From an uncultured Gemmatimonadota bacterium (lineage in GTDB: Bacteria; Gemmatimonadota; Gemmatimonadetes; Gemmatimonadales; Gemmatimonadaceae), in the NCBI GenBank assembly GCA_902825965.1, contig CADEDA010000010.1, forward strand, positions 8,010 to 72,009: DNA of 64,000 nucleotides, read 5' to 3'. Positions 1-7,423 of this stretch are shown here, piece after piece (the first letter of the stretch is position 1; the number at the start of each line of letters is the position of its first letter). Made by a program: the position numbers and the translations under genes. The notes below the pieces were generated by a model. The model was not told the DNA's origin. It was given only the letters and a program-made list of their open reading frames with translations, and ran no database searches.

Positions 1-59
1 GTCAGGCCGATCTCGACCTTCTTGTCGCGCGGAAGATCCACGCCGGAAATACGAGCCAT
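1..59 (-). CDS. rpsM: 30S ribosomal protein S13, N-terminal fragment
   Basis: The reverse strand reads MARISGVDLPRDKKVEIGLT from an ATG at 59-57 and runs off the window edge. This is the typical N-terminus of ribosomal protein S13, a small-subunit head protein contacting the P-site tRNA and the bridge to the 50S subunit. It follows rpmJ by 6 bp, the common rpmJ-rpsM order of the alpha operon. Only about 19 codons are visible, so identity rests on this N-terminal signature and the neighbour. Confidence 0.88.
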   Translation of the reverse strand, partial: MARISGVDLPRDKKVEIGL

Positions 60-65
60 AGTCTG

Positions 66-182
66 TTAACCCTGCCGCTGCTTGTGCTTGGGGTTGCGCT
101 TGCAGATGATGCGCGTCACGCCCGCACGCTTCACCACCTTGCAGTGCTCGCAAATCGGCTTCACGCTGCTGCGAACTTTCAC
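66..182 (-). CDS. rpmJ: 50S ribosomal protein L36
   Basis: This is a 38-residue protein starting [11 protein letters not shown] and ending KHKQRQG, the full length of the small L36 family. The four zinc ligands are present (C11, C14, C27, H33). The start is GTG at 182-180, chosen because it gives the exact family length; a GGAG lies about 6 nt upstream. A longer in-frame extension reaches 251 but has no family support. It belongs to the large ribosomal subunit and precedes rpsM in the same transcript. Confidence 0.93.
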   Translation of the reverse strand: MKVRSSVKPICEHCKVVKRAGVTRIICKRNPKHKQRQG

Positions 183-227
183 GGGGACTCCGAGAGGGAC
201 CGGTACTGATGACGGACACAGAGACGA

Positions 228-248
228 TCTGCCCTGTTTTTGGGCAGA
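228..248 (-). promoter_or_regulatory. 7-bp inverted repeat in the rpmJ leader
   Basis: TCTGCCC at 228-234 and GGGCAGA at 242-248 form a perfect 7-bp inverted repeat around a TGTTTTT loop. It lies in the 5' leader of rpmJ-rpsM, right where the predicted transcript would begin. No T-tract follows on either strand, so it is not a classic terminator. It could be an operator or a leader hairpin for ribosomal-protein autoregulation; the role is unproven. Confidence 0.35.
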
Positions 249-253
249 CACCT

Positions 254-282
254 AGGATAGTCGGCCACGCCCCTTGACACAA
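254..282 (-). promoter_or_regulatory. Predicted promoter for rpmJ-rpsM
   Basis: On the minus strand TTGTGT (282-277) and TATCCT (259-254) are separated by exactly 17 bp, placing a start site near 247 and a leader of about 65 nt before rpmJ. The hexamers match the sigma-70 consensus at 3/6 and 4/6. It would give rpmJ and rpsM their own promoter. Confidence 0.4.
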
Positions 283-322
283 GTGGGCTGACTGACGTGT
301 ACGGGTCCGCGCAATTCCGCGG

Positions 323-343
323 AAAACGGCCCCCGACGGGGGC
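323..343 (-). terminator. Rho-independent terminator of the smpB-pyrF operon
   Basis: Directly after the pyrF stop, GCCCCC (343-338) and GGGGGC (334-329) form a 6-bp GC stem with a 3-nt loop. On the minus strand this is followed by CG and TTTT. It sits at the end of the last gene of the operon and is one of the few hairpins in the window with a real T-run. Confidence 0.65.
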
Positions 344-1081
344 TCAGGCCGGCCCGGTCAGGTCCGCCACGATGCCGGCCAGGACCGCCGCCGGGTCCGC
401 AGCCGCGGTCACCGCGCGCCCCAGCACGAGATAGCGCGCCCCATCCGCCGCAGCCCGCAGCGGCGTCGCGACCCGCGCCTGGTCATGCGTCGCCCCGCCG
501 TCCAGCCGGAGGCCAGGGACCAAGGGCGCGAGCGATGGGTAGGTGGTGCGCACGGCGTTCACCTCGTGGCCCGAGCACACGATCCCGTGCGCCCGCGCGG
601 CCTGCGCCACTCCGGCCACGCGCAGGACCTCGGCCCCCATCTCCGGCACCTCCCGGCCGAGGCTCACCCCGAGCGACTGCGCATCGAAGCTCGTCAGCAC
701 CGTCACCGCGAGGATTCCGGTCCCGTTGCCGTTCCCATAGCCGGTCCCACTGCCGGCGCCCTCGACCGCTGCCTCCACCATGGCCGCCCCGCCGTAGCCG
801 TGCACGGTGAGCAACGAAACGCCCATCGCCGCCGCGGAGCGTGCGGCGCCACGCACCGTGTTGGGGATGTCGTAGAGCTTGAGGTCGAGGAACACGCGCT
901 TCCCCTGGCCCTGCATCCACTCGACCACCCGCGGTCCCTCGGCGGTGTAGAGCTCGAGTCCCACCTTCACGAAGTCGGCCCCGCTGCCCAGGCGGGCGCA
1001 GAGGTCCTGCGCCGCACGCAACGTCGGGACGTCGAGGGCCACGATGGGTTGTGCGCGGAGGGACGTGCTCACGAGGGCCAT
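344..1081 (-). CDS. pyrF: Orotidine 5'-phosphate decarboxylase
   Basis: This TIM-barrel enzyme decarboxylates OMP to UMP, the last step of de novo pyrimidine synthesis. The family signature DLKLYDIPNTV carries the catalytic Asp-x-Lys-x-x-x-Asp array, and DFVKVGLELY is the preceding conserved strand. The start is ATG at 1081 (MALVSTS), giving 245 aa, normal for the family; a longer frame lacks homology. It overlaps the end of pyrD by 13 bp, so the two pyrimidine genes are translationally coupled. A short Gly/Asn-rich insertion (SGTGYGNGNGTG) lies before the ILAVTVLTS strand and looks like a surface-loop expansion. Confidence 0.95.
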   Translation of the reverse strand: MALVSTSLRAQPIVALDVPTLRAAQDLCARLGSGADFVKVGLELYTAEGPRVVEWMQGQGKRVFLDLKLYDIPNTVRGAARSAAAMGVSLLTVHGYGGAAMVEAAVEGAGSGTGYGNGNGTGILAVTVLTSFDAQSLGVSLGREVPEMGAEVLRVAGVAQAARAHGIVCSGHEVNAVRTTYPSLAPLVPGLRLDGGATHDQARVATPLRAAADGARYLVLGRAVTAAADPAAVLAGIVADLTGPA

Positions 1082-2001
1082 TCGAGGGTGCCGATGAGGT
1101 CGGTCACGCGCGCCACACCGTGACGCTCGCACCAGTGGGTGAGGTCGCGCACCAGCCGCGCGGGGAGCTTCGGGTCGGCCAGGCCGGCTGTGCCGACGGC
1201 CACGGCCGACGCACCCGCCATGAGGTACTGCACCACGTCGGTCGCCTGCTGCACCCCGCCGGCGCCGATGATCGGAGTCGAGGGAAGCGCTTGGCGCACG
1301 CGCCAGGTGGCGAGGATCCCGACGGCCAGGAGCCCAGGCCCACTCACGCCGCCGGAGCCGAATCCCAACAGCGGGCGCCGACGCTCGACGTCCACGACGA
1401 GACCCGGGATCGTGTTGATCACGGTGATCCCGTCGGCCCCGGAATCCACGGCCGCCCGCGCAACGTCCGCGATCCGCGGGAGTGTGGGCGAGAGCTTCAC
1501 GAACAGCGGCCTCCGCGTGCCCGCGCGCGCCCCCCGGATGACCTGCGCGAGTGCCTCGGGGTCGGCACCGAACTCCAGTCCGCCCTGCTTCACGTTGGGA
1601 CAGGAGACGTTCAGCTCGAATCCCTGGAAGCCCGCGGCATGGTCCATCCGCGCCACCACCTCACCGAAGTCCTTCGCCTCGCGGCCCACCACGTTCACCA
1701 GCACCCGCGGGGCACGCACGTGCGACGCGATCCACGGCAGGTCCTCGGCGAGCACCCGCTCCACCCCGGGATTGGCCAGACCGACGGCGTTGATCATGCC
1801 GCCGTCGAAGTCGCCTACCCGCGGCGCGGGAGCCCCGGCGCGGGGCTCGACGCTGACCGCCTTGGTCACGAATCCGCCGAGTGCCTCCAGCGGCATCACG
1901 TCCGCGAGTTCGCGTCCGTAGGCCGCGGTGCCGGCAGCGAGGAGGATCGGGTTCTGGAACGTGATGCCGGCGGCGGAGACCTCGAGCCGGGCCGCACTCA
2001 T
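1069..2001 (-). CDS. pyrD: Dihydroorotate dehydrogenase, class 1B-type catalytic subunit
   Basis: This FMN enzyme oxidises dihydroorotate to orotate. The active-site loop reads ELNVSCPNVKQGG, with the Cys base typical of class 1 soluble enzymes rather than the Ser of class 2 membrane enzymes. INTIPGLVVD and GGVSGPGL are further class 1 blocks. At 310 aa it is the normal length of the PyrDB subunit. Class 1B normally pairs with the Fe-S/FAD subunit PyrK; no pyrK is visible here, so it must lie elsewhere or be absent. The start overlaps the amidase stop (ATGA), and pyrF follows with an overlap. Confidence 0.93.
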   Translation of the reverse strand: MSAARLEVSAAGITFQNPILLAAGTAAYGRELADVMPLEALGGFVTKAVSVEPRAGAPAPRVGDFDGGMINAVGLANPGVERVLAEDLPWIASHVRAPRVLVNVVGREAKDFGEVVARMDHAAGFQGFELNVSCPNVKQGGLEFGADPEALAQVIRGARAGTRRPLFVKLSPTLPRIADVARAAVDSGADGITVINTIPGLVVDVERRRPLLGFGSGGVSGPGLLAVGILATWRVRQALPSTPIIGAGGVQQATDVVQYLMAGASAVAVGTAGLADPKLPARLVRDLTHWCERHGVARVTDLIGTLEWPS

Positions 2002-3335
2002 CGCTGCGAGGCGCGCGTGCGCCGATCGTAGTGCCGCAGGTACTCGAGTGTCGCCTCGGCCATGGCCTCGGCAGCGGCCTGCTGGCCCGCCGCACTCGCC
2101 ATCCAGGTGGCATCGGCCTTGTTCGTCCCGAAGCCGATCTCCACCAGGACCGCCGGCATGTAGGCGCGCGCCAGCACCGCGAAGCCGGCCTGCTTCACGC
2201 CACGGTCGGGGCCCGGGTGCGTGCCCCCGAGCTTCTGCTGGATGGTCGCCGCCAGGTCGCTGCTCTCGCGCAGATGTTCGTTCTGCGCGAGGTCCGCGAG
2301 GATGAACGAGAGCGGATCCTCCTTGCCGTCCGGCGCCGTGGGCGCCTCGAATCGCACGACGTCGTTCTCCATCGCGGCCACCCGACGCTCGTCCTCGGTG
2401 CGCGCGGTCGAGAGGAAGTAGGTCTCGAAGCCGCGCGCGCCGGAGGCGTTCTTCCAGTTGGGGTTCGCGGCGTTGGTGTGGATGGAGATGAACAGGTCGC
2501 CCTTCTGCGCGTTCGCGATGCTCCCGCGGTCGTCTCGGGCGATGAGTGTGTCGGTGCGCCGGGTCATGTACACGTCGATCCCCAGCCGCTCCAGTTCCTT
2601 CTCGAGCCGCAACGCGATCGCGAGCGTGAGTTGGGACTCCCGCACGCGCTTCCCGTTGACGATGGTCCCCGGGTTGCCGGGATCGACGCCGCCATGCCCC
2701 GCGTCGACGACGACGCGGTAGCGCCGGGACAGTCCCGTCGGCACGGGGGCGGATGCCGGCACCCGGGCCGGCGCGTTGGCCGGAGTGGTCGACGACGCCG
2801 GCGACGGACGAGGGGGCGTGCGCGGCGCCGGCTCGGTGGCGGACACGGTCACGGCCGGCGGCTCACCGGCCAGCGGCTGCGGCACGGAGCGCCGGGCGAT
2901 GGACTGGAAGAGCCGGACCTCCCAGCGTGCCTTGTCCCAGAGGATCCCGATGCCGAAACGCGGGATGATCTCGGAGAAGAGCTGCAGGGTCACGTGCGGC
3001 CGGCCGTCGATCCGGCGCGTGGCCTCGAGCAGCGGCAGGGTGTAGCCGTTGTACGCCGCGAAGGGGGAACCGTCGACGAGTTCGAGCGTGGCGCCGTAGA
3101 GTCCCAGCCGCCAGCGGCCCGGCGCGGTCGAGTCGCAGGTCCCGCCGAGCAATCGCGCGATGACCTCGAGCGGCACCATGCCGCCCGCATCGCTCGGCGC
3201 GAGTTGCAGCACGGTGTCGGCCGACACGCCCTTCACGCGGATCGCGAGCCCCGGCGGCGTGGACGCGCCGAGCGCCACGACGGTCGCGAGGAGCAGGCCG
3301 AGGAGCGCGGGGCGGCGGAGGCGACGGACCGACAT
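1998..3335 (-). CDS. Exported N-acetylmuramoyl-L-alanine amidase (Amidase_3)
   Basis: This protein should cleave the amide between MurNAc and the stem peptide in the periplasm. Start ATG at 3335 gives 445 aa with an N-terminal hydrophobic signal (PALLGLLLATVVALG). Residues about 30-150 resemble a copper-amine-oxidase-like N-terminal domain (MVPLEVIARLLGG...). The C-terminal half is Amidase_3, with VVVDAGHGG, RESQLTLAIALRL, SIHTNAA and VLVEIGFGTN supplying the His-Glu-His zinc ligands and the catalytic Glu. A Pro/Ala-rich linker (APRTPPRPSPASS) joins the halves. It starts 7 bp after smpB and overlaps pyrD by 4 bp. Confidence 0.9.
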   Translation of the reverse strand: MSVRRLRRPALLGLLLATVVALGASTPPGLAIRVKGVSADTVLQLAPSDAGGMVPLEVIARLLGGTCDSTAPGRWRLGLYGATLELVDGSPFAAYNGYTLPLLEATRRIDGRPHVTLQLFSEIIPRFGIGILWDKARWEVRLFQSIARRSVPQPLAGEPPAVTVSATEPAPRTPPRPSPASSTTPANAPARVPASAPVPTGLSRRYRVVVDAGHGGVDPGNPGTIVNGKRVRESQLTLAIALRLEKELERLGIDVYMTRRTDTLIARDDRGSIANAQKGDLFISIHTNAANPNWKNASGARGFETYFLSTARTEDERRVAAMENDVVRFEAPTAPDGKEDPLSFILADLAQNEHLRESSDLAATIQQKLGGTHPGPDRGVKQAGFAVLARAYMPAVLVEIGFGTNKADATWMASAAGQQAAAEAMAEATLEYLRHYDRRTRASQR

Positions 3336-3342
3336 CACGGGA

Positions 3343-3813
3343 TCAGCGGGTGCGCAACGCACGCTGCATCTCGCGGGCGTCGTCCTTGGCCTTGAGGTCG
3401 GCGCGCTTGTCGTGCAACTGCTTGCCCCGCGCCAGCCCGATCCGGACCTTCGCACGACCGCGCTTGAAGTAGAGTTCGAGTGCCACGATGGTGAGTCCCT
3501 TCCGCTCGACCGCGCCGATGAGTTGCTTGATCTCCTTGGCGTGCATCAGGAGCTTGCGCGACCGGGTCGGTTCGTGATTCCAGATGTTGCCCTTGTCGTA
3601 AGGGGCGATATGCGCGTTCAGCAGCCACACTTCGCCGTCCTTCACGATGGCGTAGGCGTCCCCGATCTGCGCGCGGCCATCGCGGAGCGCCTTCACCTCG
3701 GTCCCGGTCAGCACGAGGCCCGCCTCCCACGTCTCGAGGATCTCGTAGTCGTGGCGGGCGCGCTTGTTCCGCGCGATCAGCGCGTCGTTCTCATCGGGTT
3801 CCGGCTTCGACAT
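3343..3813 (-). CDS. smpB: SsrA-binding protein SmpB
   Basis: SmpB binds tmRNA and delivers it to stalled ribosomes in trans-translation. The 156-aa protein shows the family blocks ARHDYEILETWEAGLVLTGTEVKALR, then HIAPYDKGN and HEPTRSRKLLMHAKEI, and a basic C-terminal tail (GKQLHDKRADLKAKD), matching the usual 150-160 aa. It is first in an operon with the amidase, pyrD and pyrF. A TATAGT hexamer lies only 7 nt upstream of the ATG, suggesting a leaderless transcript. Confidence 0.96.
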   Translation of the reverse strand: MSKPEPDENDALIARNKRARHDYEILETWEAGLVLTGTEVKALRDGRAQIGDAYAIVKDGEVWLLNAHIAPYDKGNIWNHEPTRSRKLLMHAKEIKQLIGAVERKGLTIVALELYFKRGRAKVRIGLARGKQLHDKRADLKAKDDAREMQRALRTR

Positions 3814-3820
3814 CTCCCGA

Positions 3821-3826
3821 ACTATA
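3821..3826 (-). promoter_or_regulatory. -10-like hexamer 7 nt before the smpB start
   Basis: TATAGT on the minus strand (5 of 6 matches to TATAAT) ends 7 nt before the smpB ATG, which would place transcription initiation at or next to the start codon. No good -35 is seen at 17 bp. GGGAG lies only 1 nt from the ATG, too close to act as a ribosome-binding site. Confidence 0.4.
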
Positions 3827-3838
3827 GACGACCGAGCG

Positions 3839-3867
3839 TTGACTTGGGTATCCGCTGCCGGTACGTT
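3839..3867 (+). promoter_or_regulatory. Promoter of tRNA-Leu
   Basis: TTGACT (3839-3844), a 17-bp spacer and TACGTT (3862-3867, followed by TC) precede the tRNA. The predicted start near 3874 is only about 3 nt before the mature 5' end. The -35 matches sigma-70 at 5/6; the -10 is of the TAnnTT type seen repeatedly in this window. It is divergent from the smpB promoter. Confidence 0.65.
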
Positions 3868-3876
3868 TCGCCTCTC

Positions 3877-3960
3877 GCCGAAGTGGTGGAATTGGTAGAC
3901 GCGCTGCGTTCAGGGCGCAGTGGGCGATAGCCCGTGGGGGTTCGAGTCCCCCCTTCGGCA
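3877..3960 (+). tRNA. tRNA-Leu(CAG)
   Basis: A complete 84-nt class II tRNA. The acceptor stem GCCGAAG pairs with CTTCGGC and discriminator A is at 3960. The anticodon stem CTGCG/CGCAG encloses loop TTCAGGG with CAG at 3911-3913. The long variable arm has stem GGGC/GCCC, and the T arm is GGGGG-TTCGAGT-CCCCC. CCA is not encoded (CTG follows). It reads the CUG codon, which should be heavily used in this GC-rich genome. Confidence 0.96.
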
Positions 3961-3980
3961 CTGTGGGACTGGTTGGAGAT

Positions 3981-4019
3981 GACAGCGGGGGCGGCGCCGA
4001 CGGCGCCGCCCCCGCTGTC
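3981..4019. terminator. 18-bp perfect GC palindrome between convergent genes
   Basis: Arms 3981-3998 and 4002-4019 are perfect reverse complements around a 3-nt loop. The hairpin lies between tRNA-Leu (+) and the gene ending at 4051 (-). No T-tract follows on either side. Position and symmetry suggest a bidirectional transcription barrier. Confidence 0.55.
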
Positions 4020-4050
4020 GTTCCGGCGGATTCGGACCGCGCCGGGGCGG

Positions 4051-4617
4051 CTAACGCGGCTTGACCACCGACGGCTTCACGTCCTCGGGCAGCGAGGCCT
4101 CGCCGTAGGTGCTCCGGAGTGCCGCGGCGAACTCGTCCCCGTAGCGTTCGAGCAGTTCGATCGCATAGGCCAACGGACTGCCCGCGGTCCGCGCCCCGTC
4201 ACTCGCGAATGCCAGCAGGCAGCGGCCCAGTCGATCCGCGGCCTGCACCGCGCCGCCCCGGAGGTGCATAGCCTCCCGGTAGGCGAGCAGCCGCTCGTTG
4301 AACTGCCGTTCGGCGAGCTCCGCGCGGTCCGTCGCGATGCGCGGGTCGCGGCGCATCTGCTCCAGCAGTGAAGCGGTCAGGTCGGCGACGGTGCGGTCGT
4401 CGAGCGCATCGCGCTGCGCGACGAGCAGCCCGAGGGCGCAGCGGGCGTAGCGCAGCTCCCAGCGCGCATGGTCCGCGTCGCCGTTGGCCGCCGCGTCCGC
4501 CAGCCACTGCACATCGGCCTCGTCCGGTTCAGCACGAAGGATGTCGACCATGCCCCTCGCGCGCTTCTGTCGCTCGCGCGCCGCGCGCCACTCCGGAGTG
4601 AACGGGAGCGGCAACAC
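4051..4617 (-). CDS. Uncharacterised alpha-helical protein
   Basis: This 188-aa protein is not recognised. It is rich in Ala, Arg, Glu and Leu and looks helical and cytoplasmic, with no signal peptide or membrane segment. The conserved-looking core is WELRYARCALGLLVAQRDALDDRT and AELAERQFNERLLAYREAM. I chose the GTG at 4617, 4 nt after the rrf2 stop; an ATG at 4551 with GAGGGG upstream is an alternative. Tight linkage to the Rrf2 regulator suggests co-transcription, but nothing visible assigns a function. Confidence 0.6.
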   Translation of the reverse strand: MLPLPFTPEWRAARERQKRARGMVDILRAEPDEADVQWLADAAANGDADHARWELRYARCALGLLVAQRDALDDRTVADLTASLLEQMRRDPRIATDRAELAERQFNERLLAYREAMHLRGGAVQAADRLGRCLLAFASDGARTAGSPLAYAIELLERYGDEFAAALRSTYGEASLPEDVKPSVVKPR

Positions 4618-4621
4618 CGCG

Positions 4622-5077
4622 TCAGGCCTGCAGGACCGGGAGCCCGACGCGCTCACGCACCTGCGGCTCGGCGTGCAGCAGGTCGGAGAGTCGCACTCCT
4701 TCGAGCACTTCGTCGATCCGGCGCTGGAGCATCATCCAGACCGGCCGGATGCTGCAATCGCAGGACTGCGCGCAGCGCTCGGAATCGAGTGGATGCGTCT
4801 CGCAGTGCAGGTCGAAGGTCACGAGTTCGGCCGCGGTGATGATCTCGCGGACGGTGATCTGCTGCGCCGCACGGGCCAACGCGTAGCCGCCCTTCGCACC
4901 GCGGGTGCTCTGCACGATCCCGGCGCGCCGCAGGCGGAGCAGGATCTGCTCGACGTAGTCGCCGGGCAGCCGCTCGCGCGCCGCGATGTCACGGCCCGTG
5001 ACCGGTCCGTCCTCGGAACGGCGCGCGAGGTGCAGCGCGCAGATGACGCCGTATTCGGCCCAGGTGGTGATCCGCAT
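4622..5077 (-). CDS. Rrf2-family transcriptional regulator (IscR-like)
   Basis: This 151-aa protein has the Rrf2 winged-helix N-terminus (WAEYGVICALHLARR, LPGDYVEQILLRLRRAGIVQSTRGAKGGYALAR) and a Cys cluster at C92, C102, C106 and C108, where IscR-type members hold a [2Fe-2S] cluster. Spacing differs from E. coli IscR (C92, C98, C104), so the ligand set should not be assumed. An AGGAGG ribosome-binding site precedes the ATG. No suf/isc genes are adjacent, so the regulated genes cannot be named; the A-type carrier at 24219 is a speculative target. Confidence 0.88.
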   Translation of the reverse strand: MRITTWAEYGVICALHLARRSEDGPVTGRDIAARERLPGDYVEQILLRLRRAGIVQSTRGAKGGYALARAAQQITVREIITAAELVTFDLHCETHPLDSERCAQSCDCSIRPVWMMLQRRIDEVLEGVRLSDLLHAEPQVRERVGLPVLQA

Positions 5078-5143
5078 TGCCTTGAAATTGCCTCCTGCAG
5101 CCCTATCGGGACAAGGGCACTCGGGACTGGATCGGCCGCAGGT

Positions 5144-6544
5144 TCAGCCCGGCACCCCGGGATCCGTGAGCCGCCGGAGGTCCAGGACCTGCGCGGCCTC
5201 TGCCGCCGTGAGCAGGCCCTCGCGCACCACGAGTTCGCGCACCGGGACCCCCTCGGCCACCGAGCGCTTGGTGAGCGCGGCCGCCGCGGCATAGCCGATC
5301 CGTGGCGCCAACGCGGTTGCCAGCGCCGCCGACCGCTCCACCCAGTACGCGAGCATCGCGCGATTGGGCTCGATGCCCTGCACGCAGCGCGTGTCGAGCA
5401 CCGCCAGTGCGTTCCCGAGGATCTCGATCTCGGCGAGCAGGTTGTGTGCGATGACGGGCATCATCACGTTGAGCTCGAGTTGCCCGTGTTCGGCGGCGGC
5501 CGCGATGGTCGCGTCGTGCCCGACGACCTGGAAGACCACCTGGTTCACCATCTCCGGAATGCTCGGATTGACCTTCCCCGGCATGATGCTCGACCCCGGT
5601 TGCACGGGCGGCAGCCGCAGTTCATCCAGACCCGTGCGGGGACCGCTCGCGAGCAGGCGCAGGTCGCTGGCCATCTTCCCGACGTCGAGCGCCAGCGTGC
5701 GCCATGCGGCACTCAGGCCGGCGGCATCCCCCATGCTCTGCATGAGCTGCACGCGATCCGCCCCGAGCCGGAGCGGGAGTGCCGTCAGGGCACGCAGCGC
5801 TTCGACCATGCGCTCGGGGTAGACCGGCTCGGCGTTGACACCGGTGCCGACGGCAGTGCCGCCGATCCCCAGGTCGAGCAGGTAGTCGGCTGCCTCGCGG
5901 ACGCGCCGCACGCCGCGTTCGATCGAGCCCGCCCAGGCGCCGAACTCCTGCCCGAGCCGGATGGGCATGGCGTCCTGCAGGTGCGTGCGGCCCGCCTTCA
6001 CGAGGTCGTCGAAGCTCGCGGCGCGATCGCGCAGCGTGCGCGCGAGCCGGTCCGCGGCACCCAGCGCCGGCACGAGGGCGGCGAGCGCGCTGATGCGGAT
6101 CGCGGTGGGGATCACGTCGTTGGTCGACTGCGCCATGTTGACGTGATCGTTGGGATGCACCGGCGCATAGCTGCCGCGCGGGTGCCCCAGCCGGTCGTTC
6201 GCGAGGTTCGCGAGCACCTCGTTGACATTCATGTTCAGCGAGGTGCCGGCGCCGGCCTGGAACACATCCACCACGAACTGGTCGCGATAGGCACCGGCGA
6301 GGACGCGGTCCGCCGCGTCGAGGATGGCATCCGCCCGCTCGGGATCGAGCCGCCCGGTCCCCCGATGCACCGACGCCGCCGCGCGCTTGATGCGCACGAC
6401 GGCGTCGACGAGCCGCGGGTGCGGGCGTTGCCCGCTGATCGGGAAGTTCTGCCTCGCGCGCATGGTCTGCGCACCGTACCACGCCTCGGCCGGGACCGGG
6501 ATGCTCCCCAGCGGATCCTGCTCGAGGCGCTCGGGCGTGGTCAC
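5144..6544 (-). CDS. aspA: Aspartate ammonia-lyase (fumarase/aspartase superfamily)
   Basis: A 466-aa lyase with the superfamily signature GSSIMPGKVNPSIPE. Several blocks follow aspartase rather than class II fumarase: YGAQTMRARQNFPIS, DQFVVDVFQAGAGTSLNMN, GRTHLQDAMPIRLGQEF and DLRLLASGPRTGLDE. The predicted reaction is L-aspartate to fumarate plus ammonia in the cytoplasm, feeding the TCA cycle. It lies 66 bp upstream of the rrf2 start on the same strand, and its ATG overlaps the preceding lipoprotein stop (ATGA). Fumarase remains the main alternative. Confidence 0.8.
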   Translation of the reverse strand: MTTPERLEQDPLGSIPVPAEAWYGAQTMRARQNFPISGQRPHPRLVDAVVRIKRAAASVHRGTGRLDPERADAILDAADRVLAGAYRDQFVVDVFQAGAGTSLNMNVNEVLANLANDRLGHPRGSYAPVHPNDHVNMAQSTNDVIPTAIRISALAALVPALGAADRLARTLRDRAASFDDLVKAGRTHLQDAMPIRLGQEFGAWAGSIERGVRRVREAADYLLDLGIGGTAVGTGVNAEPVYPERMVEALRALTALPLRLGADRVQLMQSMGDAAGLSAAWRTLALDVGKMASDLRLLASGPRTGLDELRLPPVQPGSSIMPGKVNPSIPEMVNQVVFQVVGHDATIAAAAEHGQLELNVMMPVIAHNLLAEIEILGNALAVLDTRCVQGIEPNRAMLAYWVERSAALATALAPRIGYAAAAALTKRSVAEGVPVRELVVREGLLTAAEAAQVLDLRRLTDPGVPG

Positions 6545-7335
6545 GGTTCGAGCGGACTCAGCGGCTGGCTGTAGGTGGAGGCGATCAGCAGCTTGGTCCG
6601 GGAATCGAGCTCGAGCTGGCGGGTGCGCAGGCGCACCACCATGGCTTCGCGGTTGTTGTTGAGCGCCGTGCGCCAGCCGACGAGGAACGCGGCCGGGACG
6701 GTGGCGCTCCCGTCATCGACGAAGGCGCAGAAGAGCTGCTCGTTCTTGGTGCCGGCCGAGAACGCGTTCGCGTAGCGCAGCGAGTACGTCATGAGCGACC
6801 CCGGCGCCGGCGCCGGGGTCCAGTTCAGCGTGAGGTCGACGCCTTCGGCGGGCACCCCGACCGCATCGTTGGTGAACGGTTCCGACGTCTTCACCGAGAT
6901 CGATGCCTGCGGGAACGCGTTGCCGCTGCCCTCGACGTCCACGTAGACGGAGTCTCCGGGCGTGTACGGGATGCCGCGCGTGCGGGCCGTCTGATACACG
7001 CGCACGGGCAGCCCGCTGATCGGGAACATGGAGTCGACCCGCGTCCCCGTCCGGACGCGCACGAACTCGCCGACGTTCAGGTAGCGCAGGTTGGTGTTGA
7101 TCGCGTTGGTCTCGAAGTACTGCGCCGTGAAGCAGGAGTCGCTGGCGGGCTGGGCGAACTCGAGGTCGGTCTCGCCGTAGAACGCCGCTTCGAGGTTCAG
7201 CACGCTGCCGATGCCCCCGCCATCGAAGGCGGTCACGGAGATGGAGCCGAACCGGCCATCCGGCGTGTCGAGTTGGTCGACGCAGGCCGTGACCGTGATC
7301 GCGAGGCCGAGGCAGGTGAGGATGCGCAGGCGCAT
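6541..7335 (-). CDS. Uncharacterised exported lipoprotein
   Basis: The N-terminus MRLRILTCLGLAITVTAC is a lipoprotein signal with lipobox VTAC, so the mature protein should be membrane-anchored. The 264-aa body is beta-rich (GSISVTAFDGGGIGSVLNLEA, DVEGSGNAFPQASISVKT) with two further Cys, and looks like an Ig-like or jelly-roll surface protein. No enzyme motif is visible. It overlaps aspA by 4 bp and probably shares its transcript, though a functional link is not obvious. Confidence 0.72.
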   Translation of the reverse strand: MRLRILTCLGLAITVTACVDQLDTPDGRFGSISVTAFDGGGIGSVLNLEAAFYGETDLEFAQPASDSCFTAQYFETNAINTNLRYLNVGEFVRVRTGTRVDSMFPISGLPVRVYQTARTRGIPYTPGDSVYVDVEGSGNAFPQASISVKTSEPFTNDAVGVPAEGVDLTLNWTPAPAPGSLMTYSLRYANAFSAGTKNEQLFCAFVDDGSATVPAAFLVGWRTALNNNREAMVVRLRTRQLELDSRTKLLIASTYSQPLSPLEP

Positions 7336-7423
7336 GGGTCAGGTGGGAAACAAGGTGAGGAAAACCAACAGCAACGTTACCCCGCGAGAGGGGCATGGTG
7401 CCACCGCCGGCACCGCCTGGGGC

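Noticed and set aside
274-279. Consensus TTGACA on the plus strand
   Set aside because: No matching -10 and no plus-strand gene downstream; the minus-strand promoter uses an overlapping sequence.
5144-6544. Class II fumarase assignment
   Set aside because: VDVFQAGAGTS, GRTHLQDAMP and DLRLLASGPRTGLDE match aspartase blocks better than the fumarase WQTGSGTQ type.
4484-6574. 696-codon plus-strand open frame opposite rrf2 and aspA
   Set aside because: Composition is rich in His/Arg/Asp/Pro and no motif is present; the minus-strand genes have complete family signatures.
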